49,589 bases of DNA from Isosphaera sp. (GCA_013822345.1 PNKH01000057.1:1-49589); one strand, 5' to 3'. Shown: positions 17,340-25,996, counted from the first letter of the stretch. Notes: generated from the letters alone by a model not told the origin. Numbers and translations: made by a program.

Positions 17340-17367
17340 CTCCGTACCGGGGTACGGGGTGTACCAT
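17336..17367 (+). promoter_or_regulatory. MerR-type promoter with operator dyad in a 20-bp spacer
   Basis: The -35 TTGACT (17336-17341) and the -10 TACCAT (17362-17367) are 20 bp apart, longer than the normal 17 and typical of MerR-controlled promoters. The spacer contains the perfect dyad CCGTACC (17342-17348) - GG - GGTACGG (17351-17357). It lies directly after the merR-like gene and upstream of the Cys-rich gene at 17430. Confidence 0.85.
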
Positions 17368-17429
17368 TCACACGAACGGCGACGGGGCTGTCCCGACGCC
17401 CGGCGGCGGACGAGTTGGAGGGAGCGAGC

Positions 17430-17717
17430 ATGAACCGACGGAAGTGGCTGTGGGCGGCCGTGGCGGCCGTACCCGCGGTGGTGGTCGGAGGGTTCGCCTA
17501 CGCGAACTCGCAGAAGGCCGGGTCGTACGCCTGCCCACTCACCGGGGAGGAGTTGCCCTGGTCGGCGTGCTGCCCGCTGAACGGCGACAAGGCACCGGCG
17601 ACCGAGGCGAAGGCCGGGGAGCCGAAGGCGGCGGCCGCGGGTGACTACATCTGCCCGGTCACGGGCGAGCAGCTCGGCTGCCCGAACTGCTGCCCGCGCA
17701 ACAAGGCCGGGAAGTAA
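17430..17717 (+). CDS. Small exported protein with duplicated CPxTGExL...CCPxN motif
   Basis: 95 aa from ATG 17430 behind GGAGGGAG. A basic N-terminus plus one hydrophobic helix (signal or anchor) is followed by two copies of a Cys motif: CPLTGEELPWSACCPLN and CPVTGEQLGCPNCCPRN, separated by an Ala/Lys/Glu spacer. The first half of each unit matches the CPVTGEEL start of the module in the lipoprotein at 3275. It is under the MerR promoter just upstream and so is probably metal-induced. Likely a periplasmic soft-metal chaperone or buffer; this is inferred. Confidence 0.8.
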   Translation: MNRRKWLWAAVAAVPAVVVGGFAYANSQKAGSYACPLTGEELPWSACCPLNGDKAPATEAKAGEPKAAAAGDYICPVTGEQLGCPNCCPRNKAGK

Positions 17718-17948
17718 ACCCGTCCGGACCTGCGGGCCGCCGGGGTGGACCGCCGGCGGCTCCGAACGGGTCGTGGGTCGTGTTGCCTGCACGTCAGGTG
17801 TTCGTCTGAGGGGCCGCCAAGAACTCGGCTCTCGACTGTGTAAAGGACGACGGTTGAGTATCCGCTCGGTCACCCGGCACCCAGGTTTTCGGTGACACGG
17901 ACTGACCGACCCGGGCGGGCGGGCAGATGAGAGGCGGGGAGGGGTGGA

Positions 17949-18455
17949 ATGTATCCGTTCGGCGGCGCACTGACGAAGCTCCTCGCGACTGTGGCGGCGC
18001 TCATGACCGTCACGACCGGGGCGCCGCGCATCCAGTGCGTGTGCCCCGACGGGCGGGTGAAACTCTTCTGCCCCGGTCCCTCCGCCTCCGGGTGCTGCTG
18101 CGCCGGACCTTCCAGCCCGGACACCCCCGGGGCCGGGCCGCGCTCCCGCGGGGCGCCCGGTGGAGCGCAAAGCTGCTGCACCCGCGCAGCGAATTCGCCT
18201 CCCGCGCGGCCAGCGGGTGACGGGCTGGCCCGGGCGGAAAAGGTGTGCGGCTGCGAGAGGACGGTGGGCACCGCTCCCGTTGCCTACGCCGCCGAACGTG
18301 CGGGCGAAGCCTCCCAGATCGATCCCGACGCTTCGGTTTCCTGGGATGCGACCTCGGACACTCCGGAGCAGACGGCCCGCCCCGTGCGGGTCGAGTCGCG
18401 GCTCCTCCACCCCCCGCCCGACCTCGTGATCCTCCTCTGTCACTTCACCTGTTGA
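17949..18455 (+). CDS. Small secreted Cys-rich protein ending in CHFTC
   Basis: 168 aa from ATG 17949 with GGGGAGGGG upstream. The N-terminus is a weak signal sequence followed by IQCVCPDGRVKLFCPG, then GCCC, SCC, KVCGC and a hydrophobic C-terminus VILLCHFTC whose last residue is Cys. The CxCxDG-type start resembles LCLPADGAARLE in the leader protein of the czc operon (40768-41202), and the Cys-terminal ending is shared with the proteins at 365 and 47791. The surrounding 231-bp upstream gap shows only GC-rich dyads. Extracytoplasmic metal binding or sensing is inferred. Confidence 0.7.
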   Translation: MYPFGGALTKLLATVAALMTVTTGAPRIQCVCPDGRVKLFCPGPSASGCCCAGPSSPDTPGAGPRSRGAPGGAQSCCTRAANSPPARPAGDGLARAEKVCGCERTVGTAPVAYAAERAGEASQIDPDASVSWDATSDTPEQTARPVRVESRLLHPPPDLVILLCHFTC

Positions 18456-18675
18456 CCCTCCGCCCGGCGGCCCCGGGGCCGTGCCCGGTCCTGCCACGCG
18501 GGTGAAGCCCGTCTTTACGAGCCCGGACGAACGGGGCTCCCCATCAACCACAGTCGGTAACGACTTCCGGTCACCACCCATTACCCCGTGACCGGCGGCG
18601 GCGTGGTCCTCCCACCTCATCTGTCGGGGTCGGGGAACGGCTACGCTGTTCCGCCGGCAGAGATGGAGAACGTCC

Positions 18676-18993
18676 ATGTCCCTCTTCCAGACCAAGCCGA
18701 CGACGGCCCTCGGTCTCGTACTCGCCGCGGCCCTGTTCCTCGGGTTCGCTGGCACGGCCTCCGCCGACCCGGGCAAGGGCCTGCGCTGGAGCGACTTCGC
18801 CTGGGGCTCCTCGTCCCGGGGCCAGCCGACGCGGCCCACCCCGTCCCACATGTACCGCCCGGCCTACGCGTCCCCGCGGCCCCTCGCGTACGCCCAGCCC
18901 TACGGCTACGCGCCGGCGGTGATCCCGGGCCAGGTGATCGTGACCCCCTATCAGACCGGGCCGGTCCCGGTCAGGCCCGGTTTCTGCCGGTAG
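18676..18993 (+). CDS. Small secreted Pro/Tyr-rich protein
   Basis: 105 aa with GGAGA upstream of the ATG. A clear signal peptide (cleavage probably after SASA, near residue 30) leads to a mature part rich in Pro, Tyr, Ala and Gly (YRPAYASPRPLAYAQPYGYAP) with a single Cys near the end. It has no domain I recognise and is probably natively unfolded, perhaps a surface or cell-wall associated peptide. Confidence 0.65.
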   Translation: MSLFQTKPTTALGLVLAAALFLGFAGTASADPGKGLRWSDFAWGSSSRGQPTRPTPSHMYRPAYASPRPLAYAQPYGYAPAVIPGQVIVTPYQTGPVPVRPGFCR

Positions 18994-18999
18994 CCGGTG

Positions 19000-19046
19000 G
19001 GCCCGGCCCGGTGGCGGTGCGCGGGCATGGCTAACCGGGCCGGGCC
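19000..19046. terminator. Strong hairpin after the small secreted gene
   Basis: GGCCCGGCCCGGT (19000-19012) pairs perfectly with ACCGGGCCGGGCC (19034-19046) around a 21-nt loop, 7 nt after the stop at 18993. No T-run follows, so it may be an RNA 3' end structure or a bidirectional barrier rather than a classical terminator. Confidence 0.5.
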
Positions 19047-19440
19047 TCGTGTCGGGCGGATGATTCGCTCCGCCGGCCGCGGTAGCGGTCGGGTGGAGGT
19101 GCCCGAACAGAAGACCCGCGGGCGCGCCGAGTTCCGCCGTGTGCGCGGACCGAACTCCGGGCCCGCCCGCCAGAAACCGACCACGTCCCCAGCGAAAAAA
19201 GTTGTGTCAAGACTGCGACAAACTGTGCCATTATTCGACCGCGGCCGACCCCGGCTCGAGGTGGATCCTTTCCGCCGATCAACATCGAAAGAGGTCGTTG
19301 GCGGAGCGGTGTGGACCTCACGAGTGTGCTGGATAGCGTCTACCGACGTGAGTCGTCGCGGACGTAGCCCGGTCAATGGGGAACCGGCGGAAGTAGGGGG
19401 TACGTGTAGGGCCGATGCGTCTAGGGCGGAGGGCTGACAG
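19047..19440. other. Non-coding gap before the small lipoprotein
   Basis: About 390 bp with lower GC and no frame of good coding character. I see no recognisable element apart from the hairpin at its left end. It probably contains the promoter of the gene at 19441, but I cannot pick one with confidence. Confidence 0.4.
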
Positions 19441-19758
19441 GTGAAACGAAAACGTATCTGGCTCGCAGTTGCTGCGGTTGTAGCGTCCGGCTGCACGCCG
19501 GCCCACTCCCGCGGCGTCGTCGCGATGAAGGTGACGGACCGCGAGGTCCACGTCTGCGTCGGGCGGGACGAGGTGTGGGTCGGGGCCCAGGTTGACGCCT
19601 TCCGGAACGTCTGCCAGCGGACGAAGCCCTTCGCCTGCAAACTTGAACGGGTCGACCGGGGGACCGTGTCCGAGGTGCTGAACGAGCACTACGCGGTCGC
19701 CGCCTTCCCGCCCAGCTCAAAGGTCCAGGAAGGGGACGTGATCTGGGTCGTGCGGTGA
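19441..19758 (+). CDS. Small lipoprotein of unknown function
   Basis: 105 aa from GTG 19441. A short basic/hydrophobic signal ends in a lipobox-like VASGC (Cys about 18). The mature part (EVHVCVGRDEVWVGAQVDAF, then two more Cys) seems a small beta fold ending in GDVIWVVR. The order of strands near the end hints at a nucleotide- or sugar-free beta-barrel but nothing can be named. It precedes the CBM48 gene by 39 bp on the same strand. Confidence 0.6.
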   Translation: MKRKRIWLAVAAVVASGCTPAHSRGVVAMKVTDREVHVCVGRDEVWVGAQVDAFRNVCQRTKPFACKLERVDRGTVSEVLNEHYAVAAFPPSSKVQEGDVIWVVR

Positions 19759-19797
19759 GCCGGCGCGGGGCGGGCATTATGTGAACAGAGGTGTTGA

Positions 19798-20106
19798 ATG
19801 ACATCACGCGAAACGGAATCCGGGCGACGGCAGGTGGAGTTCGTCTGCCACGCCCCAGAAGCCAAGACCGTCTACTTGGCCGGGAGCTTCAACGGGTGGG
19901 ACCCGAACGACACTCCGATGGCCCGTAGTCGCAGCGGGGACTGGAGGGCAACGCTCCCGCTATCGCCGGGCCGCTACGAGTACAAGTTCGTAATCGACGG
20001 CCGGTGGGTGTGCGACGCCGGGTGCTCCGACGCCCCGTCTCACCGGTGCCCGGTCTGCGTCACGAACGCCTTCGGCACCATGAATAAGGTTGTTGAGGTC
20101 GCGTAA
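19798..20106 (+). CDS. Stand-alone CBM48 / AMPK-type glycogen-binding domain protein
   Basis: 102 aa from ATG 19798 (GAGGTG upstream). The whole protein is one early-set/CBM48 domain: VEFVCHAPEAKTVYLAGSFN, GW, then DWRATLPLSPGRYEYKFVIDG and W. These Trp/Lys/Asn positions are those used for glucan binding in AMPK beta and in the N-domain of glycogen-branching enzymes. There is no catalytic domain and no signal peptide. Three Cys in the C-terminal part (CDAGCS, CPVC) are unusual. It may be a glycogen-sensing adaptor; why it sits in a copper region is not evident. Confidence 0.85.
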   Translation: MTSRETESGRRQVEFVCHAPEAKTVYLAGSFNGWDPNDTPMARSRSGDWRATLPLSPGRYEYKFVIDGRWVCDAGCSDAPSHRCPVCVTNAFGTMNKVVEVA

Positions 20107-20292
20107 GCCGACGGCCGCCGCCGGGCTCCGGGTGCTCCCGGTCTTACTCATCGCGGATGCGGATCTGCTCGCCCGTCCGGCGAACCCCCTGGGCCGGTGA
20201 GAGTATGTGTTCCGCTACCCGAACAGCGAGGGCTCGGGGCGGGAAGATGAAGGGTAATGGTGTATTTCGCCGAGAAGGCAAAGGAGAAGCGT

Positions 20293-20661
20293 ATGGAAAG
20301 GGCACGGAGGTTCGTTTGCGTTACGTCCGTTGCGTTGGTGGGGGCGCTCGTGTGCGCCCCGCTCAGGGCAACGGCAGATCAGTCCGGCGTCGGGAAACGA
20401 ATCGAGAAGCTCGAAGAGCGCGTCCGGGACGCGGAGGCGCGGCTCGCGAAGGTCGAGGCGATGGTTGGCCAGCACTCGGCCCATGCCGCGCCCGCCCCCC
20501 AGGCTGGGAAGCCGGGGATGCAGCCGGGGGCTATGGGGCCCGGCATGGGCGGCGGCATGATGGACGACGACATGATGGGCATGCCGGACCCCGCCCCGCA
20601 GGGCCAGACGAACCCGCCCGCCGGAGGGAGCATGGGCGGCGGCATGGGCGGACACATGTAA
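20293..20661 (+). CDS. Exported coiled-coil protein with Met/Gly-rich C-terminus (copper-binding type)
   Basis: 122 aa from ATG 20293 (AGGAGAAG upstream). Signal peptide (about 1-27), a heptad-like coiled coil (IEKLEERVRDAEARLAKVEA), then a Pro/Gly/Met tail with MGPGMGGGMM, DDDMMGM and MGGGMGGHM. Methionine-rich tails of this sort bind Cu(I) in periplasmic copper proteins. It comes just before the CopAB operon, separated by a small membrane protein gene. A trimeric, Lpp-like stalk with a copper tail is a reasonable model. Confidence 0.8.
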   Translation: MERARRFVCVTSVALVGALVCAPLRATADQSGVGKRIEKLEERVRDAEARLAKVEAMVGQHSAHAAPAPQAGKPGMQPGAMGPGMGGGMMDDDMMGMPDPAPQGQTNPPAGGSMGGGMGGHM

Positions 20662-20676
20662 CCAGAGGGAGGGAAC

Positions 20677-20949
20677 ATGACGGGTCACCACGTGCGAATG
20701 CTCATCGGCTGCGCGCTCGTCCTCGGGGCCGTCCTCCTCCTTTCCCGGTTCGGGTACGGGGCGGCGGCGGGCGGCTCACTCGCCTTCGGCCTCCTCATGC
20801 TCGTCTGCTGCGTCGGGCCGATGCTGTTCATGGCCCTCAGAGGGAGGGGAGAAGACGACGGGGGCCGAGGCGAGGAATCGCCGCGCGAGGGGCAGAAGGG
20901 GGACAAGCACGCCGGTCCGAAACCGCGCGGGGGCGGGTCGTGCCATTGA
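20677..20949 (+). CDS. Small membrane protein next to copper genes
   Basis: 90 aa from ATG 20677 with GAGGGAGG upstream. Two predicted membrane helices (MLIGCALVLGAVLLLSRFG and a Cys-containing helix LLMLVCCVGPMLFMAL) are followed by a charged tail ending in GGGSCH. It resembles DUF2933-type small membrane proteins that accompany copper-resistance genes, but that match is from memory and uncertain. It is 15 bp after the Met-rich gene and probably in the same unit. Confidence 0.7.
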   Translation: MTGHHVRMLIGCALVLGAVLLLSRFGYGAAAGGSLAFGLLMLVCCVGPMLFMALRGRGEDDGGRGEESPREGQKGDKHAGPKPRGGGSCH

Positions 20950-21025
20950 CGCGGGCCGGCCTCCGAACAGGCCGGCCGCCCCCGCACGGCTCCTCTCAGC
21001 CGGGCGGGGATCGGCGAGGAGATCG

Positions 21026-22810
21026 ATGAGATACGTGACTAGGCGGACGTTTTTGGAAGGCGCAGCGGCGCTCGGGGCGGTCGGAGCGCTCGGACGAGCC
21101 CTGTATCCCGCGGCCGTTGCCGCCGAGGGGAACCGGATTCCGGCGCGGGGAAGCCGGCCGATCGACATCACCATCGACGCCTTCCCCCTCGATCTCGGAG
21201 GGCGGATCGGAAACGCGATGGCGATGAACGGCTCGGTCCCCGGCCCGGTCATCAGGCTCCGGGAGAACACGGAGGCGGTGATCCGGGTGACGAACCGGCT
21301 GCCCGAAACCTCCTCCATCCACTGGCACGGACTCATCCTCCCCCCCGAGATGGACGGGGTGCCCGGGGTGAGCTTCGCCGGCATCCGGCCCGGGGAGACC
21401 TTCGTCTACCGCTTCCCGGTGCGGCAGAGCGGCACCTACTGGTGCCACAGCCATTCGGGCGGCCAGGAGCTCCTTGGGGTGTACGCCCCGCTCGTGATCG
21501 ATCCCGCGGAGCCCGAGCCCTACCGGTACGACCGGGACTACACCGTCCTCCTTTCCGACTGGAGCTTCGAGGCCCCCGCCGAGATCATCGGGCGGCTCAA
21601 GAGCCAGGCCGGCTACTACAACTACCAGAAGCGCACCCTCGGCGATTTCTTCGACGACGTCGCCGACGACGGACTCTCCGCCGCCCTCGGCGATCGGCTG
21701 GAGTGGGGGGCGATGCGGATGGACCCGACGGACATCTCGGACGTCACCGGCAGCACCTACACGTTCCTCCTGAACGGCCTCCCCCCGGACTCGAACTGGA
21801 CCGCGCTCTTCCGCCGGGGCGAGAGGGTGCGTCTCAGGTTCATCGACGGGGCCGCCATGACCTTCTTCGACGTCCGGGTCCCGGGGCTTCGGATGACCCT
21901 CGTCCAGGCGGACGGCCAGAACGTGCAGCCGATCGAGATCGACGAGTTCAGGATCGGACCCGGCGAGACGTACGACGTCATCGTCGAGCCGTCCGGGGAC
22001 GGGGCGTACGCCATCTTCGCCGAGGCAATCGATCGGAGCGGCCACGCGTCGGGAACCCTCGCCTCGAGGGAAGGCATGCGCGCGCCCGTCCCGCCGCGGA
22101 GAAAGCGGCCCTTGAGGACGATGGCCGACATGGGGATGGGGCACGCCGGCATGGAGGGCATGGACACGGACTCCCGTGCCACGGAGCGCGGGGAAGGCGG
22201 CGAATCGGCCGGCCACGGCGGAGCCGCGCACGGGACGGGCGGAGGGGGAACGGAGGCCGACTCCGTCCCGCACGGCCCCGACGATCACGGGATCGGGAAC
22301 TCCGCCGTCCCGGCCGCCACCCGGGGCCGCCTCGACGAGCCGGGGACCGGCCTCGGAGACGACGGGCGGCGGGTGCTCGTCTACGCCGATCTCAAGAGTG
22401 TCGTTCCGGGGGCGGACGGGCGCGAGCCCGGGCGCGAGATCGAGCTCCACATCACGGGGAACATGGAGCGCTACATCTGGGGCTTCGACGGCAAGAAGTA
22501 CTCCGAAGCGCCGGGCCCGATCCCCTTTCGCTACGGGGAGCGGCTGAGACTCACCCTCGTGAACGACACCATGATGGAGCACCCCATTCACCTCCACGGG
22601 ATGTGGATGGAGCTCGAAAACGGGGCCGGGCCGTACAAGCCGAGGAAGCACACCGTGAACGTGAAGCCGGCCGAGCGGGTGTCGGTGGCGATCACGGCCG
22701 ACGCGCCGGGGAGGTGGGCCCTCCACTGCCACCTGCTGCTGCACATGGACATGGGGATGCTCCGGGTCGTCGAGGTGTCGGAAGACGTCCGCGCGGAGGC
22801 GCACGGCTGA
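21026..22810 (+). CDS. copA: CopA/PcoA-type multicopper oxidase (Tat exported)
   Basis: 594 aa. The N-terminus has a twin-arginine motif (RRTFLEG), so it is exported folded. Copper sites are clear: HWHG near residue 97, YWCHSHSGGQ near 135, HPIHLHG near 515, and HCHLLLHMDMGM near 570. A Met-rich stretch (MADMGMGHAGMEGM) near residues 365-380 and a His/Gly-rich linker follow the second domain, as in PcoA where they bind extra Cu(I). It would oxidise Cu(I) to the less toxic Cu(II) in the periplasm. The stop overlaps the copB start (TGATG). The protein is a different family from the P-type ATPase also named copA. Confidence 0.95.
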   Translation: MRYVTRRTFLEGAAALGAVGALGRALYPAAVAAEGNRIPARGSRPIDITIDAFPLDLGGRIGNAMAMNGSVPGPVIRLRENTEAVIRVTNRLPETSSIHWHGLILPPEMDGVPGVSFAGIRPGETFVYRFPVRQSGTYWCHSHSGGQELLGVYAPLVIDPAEPEPYRYDRDYTVLLSDWSFEAPAEIIGRLKSQAGYYNYQKRTLGDFFDDVADDGLSAALGDRLEWGAMRMDPTDISDVTGSTYTFLLNGLPPDSNWTALFRRGERVRLRFIDGAAMTFFDVRVPGLRMTLVQADGQNVQPIEIDEFRIGPGETYDVIVEPSGDGAYAIFAEAIDRSGHASGTLASREGMRAPVPPRRKRPLRTMADMGMGHAGMEGMDTDSRATERGEGGESAGHGGAAHGTGGGGTEADSVPHGPDDHGIGNSAVPAATRGRLDEPGTGLGDDGRRVLVYADLKSVVPGADGREPGREIELHITGNMERYIWGFDGKKYSEAPGPIPFRYGERLRLTLVNDTMMEHPIHLHGMWMELENGAGPYKPRKHTVNVKPAERVSVAITADAPGRWALHCHLLLHMDMGMLRVVEVSEDVRAEAHG

Positions 22811-23619
22811 TGGGCACGTTCGCGGCATCAACGAGGAGCTTCCTGTCCGTGGCGGCGTCCGTTCTCATCGCCACCTCCGGTTCGAGCGCCGAAGGGCGTG
22901 AGCCGGGCGGTACGGAACCCGAGCCCCGAACCTACTCCTCGCTCTCCCCGCAGAAGGGGTGGGCGAGCCCGGTCGCCGACGACGAGACCTTCTCGTTCTT
23001 TCTCGCCGAGCTCCTCGAGTACCGGCTCTCGGAGGATGGCGGAGAGGGGCGGTGGGACACCTACGGCTGGCGGGGCGGCGACTACGACCGGGTTTGGGTG
23101 AAGAGCGAGGGGGACGTCTCGGGGGGCGGAGGACAGGGCGACGTCCAGCTCGTCTACGGGAGACTCGTCTCCCGATTTTTCGATTTCCAGGCGGGGGTCC
23201 GGTACGAGCAACTCTGGGGCGACGGCCCCGACCCGTCGAGGGTCCAGGCCTCGGTCGGGTTCCAGGGGCTCGCCCGCTACTTCTTCGAGGCCGAGCCCAC
23301 GCTGTTCGTGGGCCCCGAGGGGGACGTCTCGGGCCGGTTCACCGGCGGGTACGACCTCTTGCTCACGCAGCGGCTCATCCTCCAGCCCCGGCTCGAGATG
23401 GTGGCCGCCGTTCAGGACCAGGAAAAGTTCGGGATGGGTCGGGGGCTCAACGACATCGACGTCGGCCTCCGGCTCCGGTACGAGCTGCGTCGGGAGTTCG
23501 CCCCGTACGTCGGCGTCAACTTCCGCCAGCAGTACGGCGAAACCGCGAGGTACGCCCGAGACGCCGGGGAGGAGACGCTCCAGTGGGCGTTCGTGGTAGG
23601 AGCGCGCGTATGGTTCTAG
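22810..23619 (+). CDS. copB: CopB/PcoB outer-membrane copper protein
   Basis: 269 aa starting at ATG 22810 inside the copA stop region. Signal peptide, then the CopB family body: DDETFSFFLAELLEYRLSED, DRVWVKSEGDVSGG and alternating beta strands ending in FVVGARVWF, the aromatic C-terminus of an outer-membrane barrel. It lacks the long Met-rich N-terminal region of the Pseudomonas/E. coli proteins. CopB works with CopA in copper sequestration or export across the outer membrane. Confidence 0.93.
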   Translation: MGTFAASTRSFLSVAASVLIATSGSSAEGREPGGTEPEPRTYSSLSPQKGWASPVADDETFSFFLAELLEYRLSEDGGEGRWDTYGWRGGDYDRVWVKSEGDVSGGGGQGDVQLVYGRLVSRFFDFQAGVRYEQLWGDGPDPSRVQASVGFQGLARYFFEAEPTLFVGPEGDVSGRFTGGYDLLLTQRLILQPRLEMVAAVQDQEKFGMGRGLNDIDVGLRLRYELRREFAPYVGVNFRQQYGETARYARDAGEETLQWAFVVGARVWF

Positions 23620-24200
23620 CGAAGTCGCGCGAAGCGGACGGCTGCGGGAGGAAAACTCGAACGGCGAAGCCCTCTCGCACGTGGGCCTTGATCGGGTTGC
23701 TCGTGTCGGCTCACCTCCTCCCGACTCACGCCGCGGGCGAGCCGCCGCCGCTGAGCGACTACGCCGAGCTTGCCGGGGCGGGAGCGGCCCTCACGCGAGC
23801 GATCGAGACCGAGCCTCCGGCCCTGCCGAAGCCCTCCTTGACCCCGACCCGGGGTCGGGTCAACCACCTGTACCACCTCGGTGCCAAGCAGTTCTACCTC
23901 GACAAGGCGAAGGGGCTGGCCCTCACCGACGAGCAGGCGACGAGGCTCCGCCGGCTCTGGGAGTTCGACCAGGAGGAGAAGGCGAGATACCGCGACGCCG
24001 TGACCCGGGCCGAGCGCGAGCTGTGGCGGCTCACCGGCGGCGAGGAACCGTCCCTCCCCGCGATCGAAGCCGCCGTTCGGGCCGTCGAGCGGCTCAAGGC
24101 CGACCGCCGCGTGTCCTTCGTCGGGCGGGTGGCGGAGGCGGCCGCGGTCTTGACCGTGCACCAGCGCGAGATGTTGAGGATGGCCAAGGCGACCCGATGA
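23610..24200 (+). CDS. Spy/CpxP-like periplasmic protein with LTxxQ motifs
   Basis: 196 aa from ATG 23610, overlapping copB by 10 nt. It has a signal peptide or anchor near residues 25-43, then a helical body. Two LTxxQ-type motifs are visible: LTDEQATRLRRL and LTVHQREMLRM, the mark of the Spy/CpxP/CnrX family of periplasmic chaperones and metal sensors. The family binds misfolded proteins or metal (CnrX binds Ni/Co; Spy is induced by copper). Here it is translationally coupled both to copB and, by an ATGA overlap, to the oxidoreductase that follows. Confidence 0.82.
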   Translation: MVLAKSREADGCGRKTRTAKPSRTWALIGLLVSAHLLPTHAAGEPPPLSDYAELAGAGAALTRAIETEPPALPKPSLTPTRGRVNHLYHLGAKQFYLDKAKGLALTDEQATRLRRLWEFDQEEKARYRDAVTRAERELWRLTGGEEPSLPAIEAAVRAVERLKADRRVSFVGRVAEAAAVLTVHQREMLRMAKATR

Positions 24201-25996
24201 CGAACGCGCAGCTCTTTCGACTCTTGTTCTTCTCCCTGACGCTCACGGCCTCCGTCGCCGCGGCGCAGATCTCGCCCGAGGAGCACGCGAGCCACCACCC
24301 CCCTCCCGGCGGGCCGGCGGGTCAGGCCGCCCCGCAGTCGGGGGGGATGGACGCAATGATGGCCGGAATGATGGGGGGAGGCGCGGGCGGCATGATGGCC
24401 GGCATGGGCGCGCCCCCGAAGAAGGAGCTCTACCCGGCCCTGATGTCGCTCCCCGAGTTCTCCCCGGAAGCGAAACAGGAGGTCGAAGTTCAGGGGAACC
24501 GGCGGTTTCGGGAGGGAGCTTTCCTCCTCGCCGCGGGAACCCGAGAACTCTCGGCCGCCCTCGAGCGGGCGGACACGGACCGTCAGGAGCAGAGCCTCCG
24601 TACGCTCCGCGGGGCCCTTTCCCTCATGGAAAGCGGCCTCTCCACCCGGAAGCTCCTCGAACAGGGGAGGCCGCCCAGGGAGGTCGCCCTCGCGTGGTTC
24701 CGGAACGAGATGAACATCGCCGCGGTCGGCCCGATCGGTCCCCATGCGGGCCCGTTCGGCTTCTCGCCCCTCCACCTCCTCACGATGGCGCTTCTGTTCG
24801 CCGGATCCGCGCTCGGGCTCCACGCGTACGTCACGCGGATGAACCGGGCGCGGACGCTCCTCCGGAACCTCACCGCGCCCGGTCTGCCCGGCGCGGGCTC
24901 GCTCGGCAACGCCGTCCCGGCCCCGGAGCCGATCGGTCCGGAGAAGTGGAAGGGGACGCTCAGGCTCACTGAAATCATCGACGAGACGCCCGGAATTAAC
25001 ACCTTCCGGTTCGTCGACGACCGGTCGGGGGCCTCGCCCTTCACGTTCCTCCCGGGCCAGTTCGTGACGCTCGCCGCACCGGTAAACGGGAAGCGGGTGT
25101 CGCGTGCCTACACGATCGCCTCCTCCCCGACCGAGAAGCGGTTCCTCGACCTCACCATCAAGCGGGAGGAAAAGGGGGTCTTCTCGAGGTTCCTCCACGA
25201 CGAGTTCCGGCCCGGGGCGACGCTCGAGGCCGCGGGGCCGCAAGGGGTCTTCACCTTCACGGGGAGCGAGGCGAGCTCCCTCGTGCTCATCGGCGCGGGG
25301 GTCGGGGTTACCCCGCTCATGAGCGTGCTCCGGTACCTCACGGCGACCAAGTGGCCGGGGAACGTCGCCCTCCTGTTCGTCTGCCGCACGCCGGCCGACT
25401 ACCTCTTCCGGAAGGAGCTCGCGGAGACGGCCCGGGCGAATCCCAATTTCCGCCTGCTCGTGACGATGACGAAGGCCGGCGAAAGCGAGTGGGCGGGGCT
25501 CCGCGGCCGCTTCACGAAAGAGATGATCGCCGAACACCTTCCCGTGGTCCGCGAATCGAGAATCCACATCTGCGGCCCGAACCGGATGATGGACGACACG
25601 AAGGCCATGCTGCTGGACCTCGGCGTTCCTCCCGAGGCGATAAAGATCGAGAGCTTCGGCATACCGCGCAAGGAGGAATCTCCCGCGCCGCTCGGGCGGT
25701 CGGAGCAGGGGACGATCGTCTCGACCTCGAACACGGCGCTTTTCAAGCCGTCGAACAAGACCGCCTTCCTGCCGCCGGACCTCACCCTGCTCGAGGCGGC
25801 CGAGTCGGTCGGGGTCGAAATTCAGAACTCCTGCCGGGTGGGGACGTGCGGCCTGTGCAAGGTCCGCCTCCTCTCCGGCCAAGTCTCGATGGATGTCCAA
25901 GACTCCCTCACCGAAGAGGACAAGCAGAAAGGCGTCGTCCTCGCCTGTCAGGCGAAATCGGCGGGCAACGTCGTCGTGGAGGTTCCGCCGGAATGA
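24197..25996 (+). CDS. Met-rich/transmembrane protein fused to FNR-type reductase and 2Fe-2S ferredoxin
   Basis: 599 aa, ATG overlapping the previous stop (ATGA). Order: signal-like helix, His and Met-rich stretch (MDAMMAGMMGG, MMAGMGAP, residues 50-75), a helical periplasmic part, a membrane helix (about 190-213), then a cytoplasmic reductase. The FAD site is RAYTIASSPTEK near 302, the nucleotide site GAGVGVTPLMSVLRYL near 370, and ICGPNRMMDD near 458. The C-terminal plant-type ferredoxin has C-x4-C-x2-C (CRVGTCGLC, about 545-553) and LACQ near 583. It should take electrons from NAD(P)H via FAD to 2Fe-2S. The fusion of a copper-like Met tail with a reductase is unusual. It is followed by membrane heme and heptaheme genes in coupled order. 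Confidence 0.9.
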   Translation: MTNAQLFRLLFFSLTLTASVAAAQISPEEHASHHPPPGGPAGQAAPQSGGMDAMMAGMMGGGAGGMMAGMGAPPKKELYPALMSLPEFSPEAKQEVEVQGNRRFREGAFLLAAGTRELSAALERADTDRQEQSLRTLRGALSLMESGLSTRKLLEQGRPPREVALAWFRNEMNIAAVGPIGPHAGPFGFSPLHLLTMALLFAGSALGLHAYVTRMNRARTLLRNLTAPGLPGAGSLGNAVPAPEPIGPEKWKGTLRLTEIIDETPGINTFRFVDDRSGASPFTFLPGQFVTLAAPVNGKRVSRAYTIASSPTEKRFLDLTIKREEKGVFSRFLHDEFRPGATLEAAGPQGVFTFTGSEASSLVLIGAGVGVTPLMSVLRYLTATKWPGNVALLFVCRTPADYLFRKELAETARANPNFRLLVTMTKAGESEWAGLRGRFTKEMIAEHLPVVRESRIHICGPNRMMDDTKAMLLDLGVPPEAIKIESFGIPRKEESPAPLGRSEQGTIVSTSNTALFKPSNKTAFLPPDLTLLEAAESVGVEIQNSCRVGTCGLCKVRLLSGQVSMDVQDSLTEEDKQKGVVLACQAKSAGNVVVEVPPE

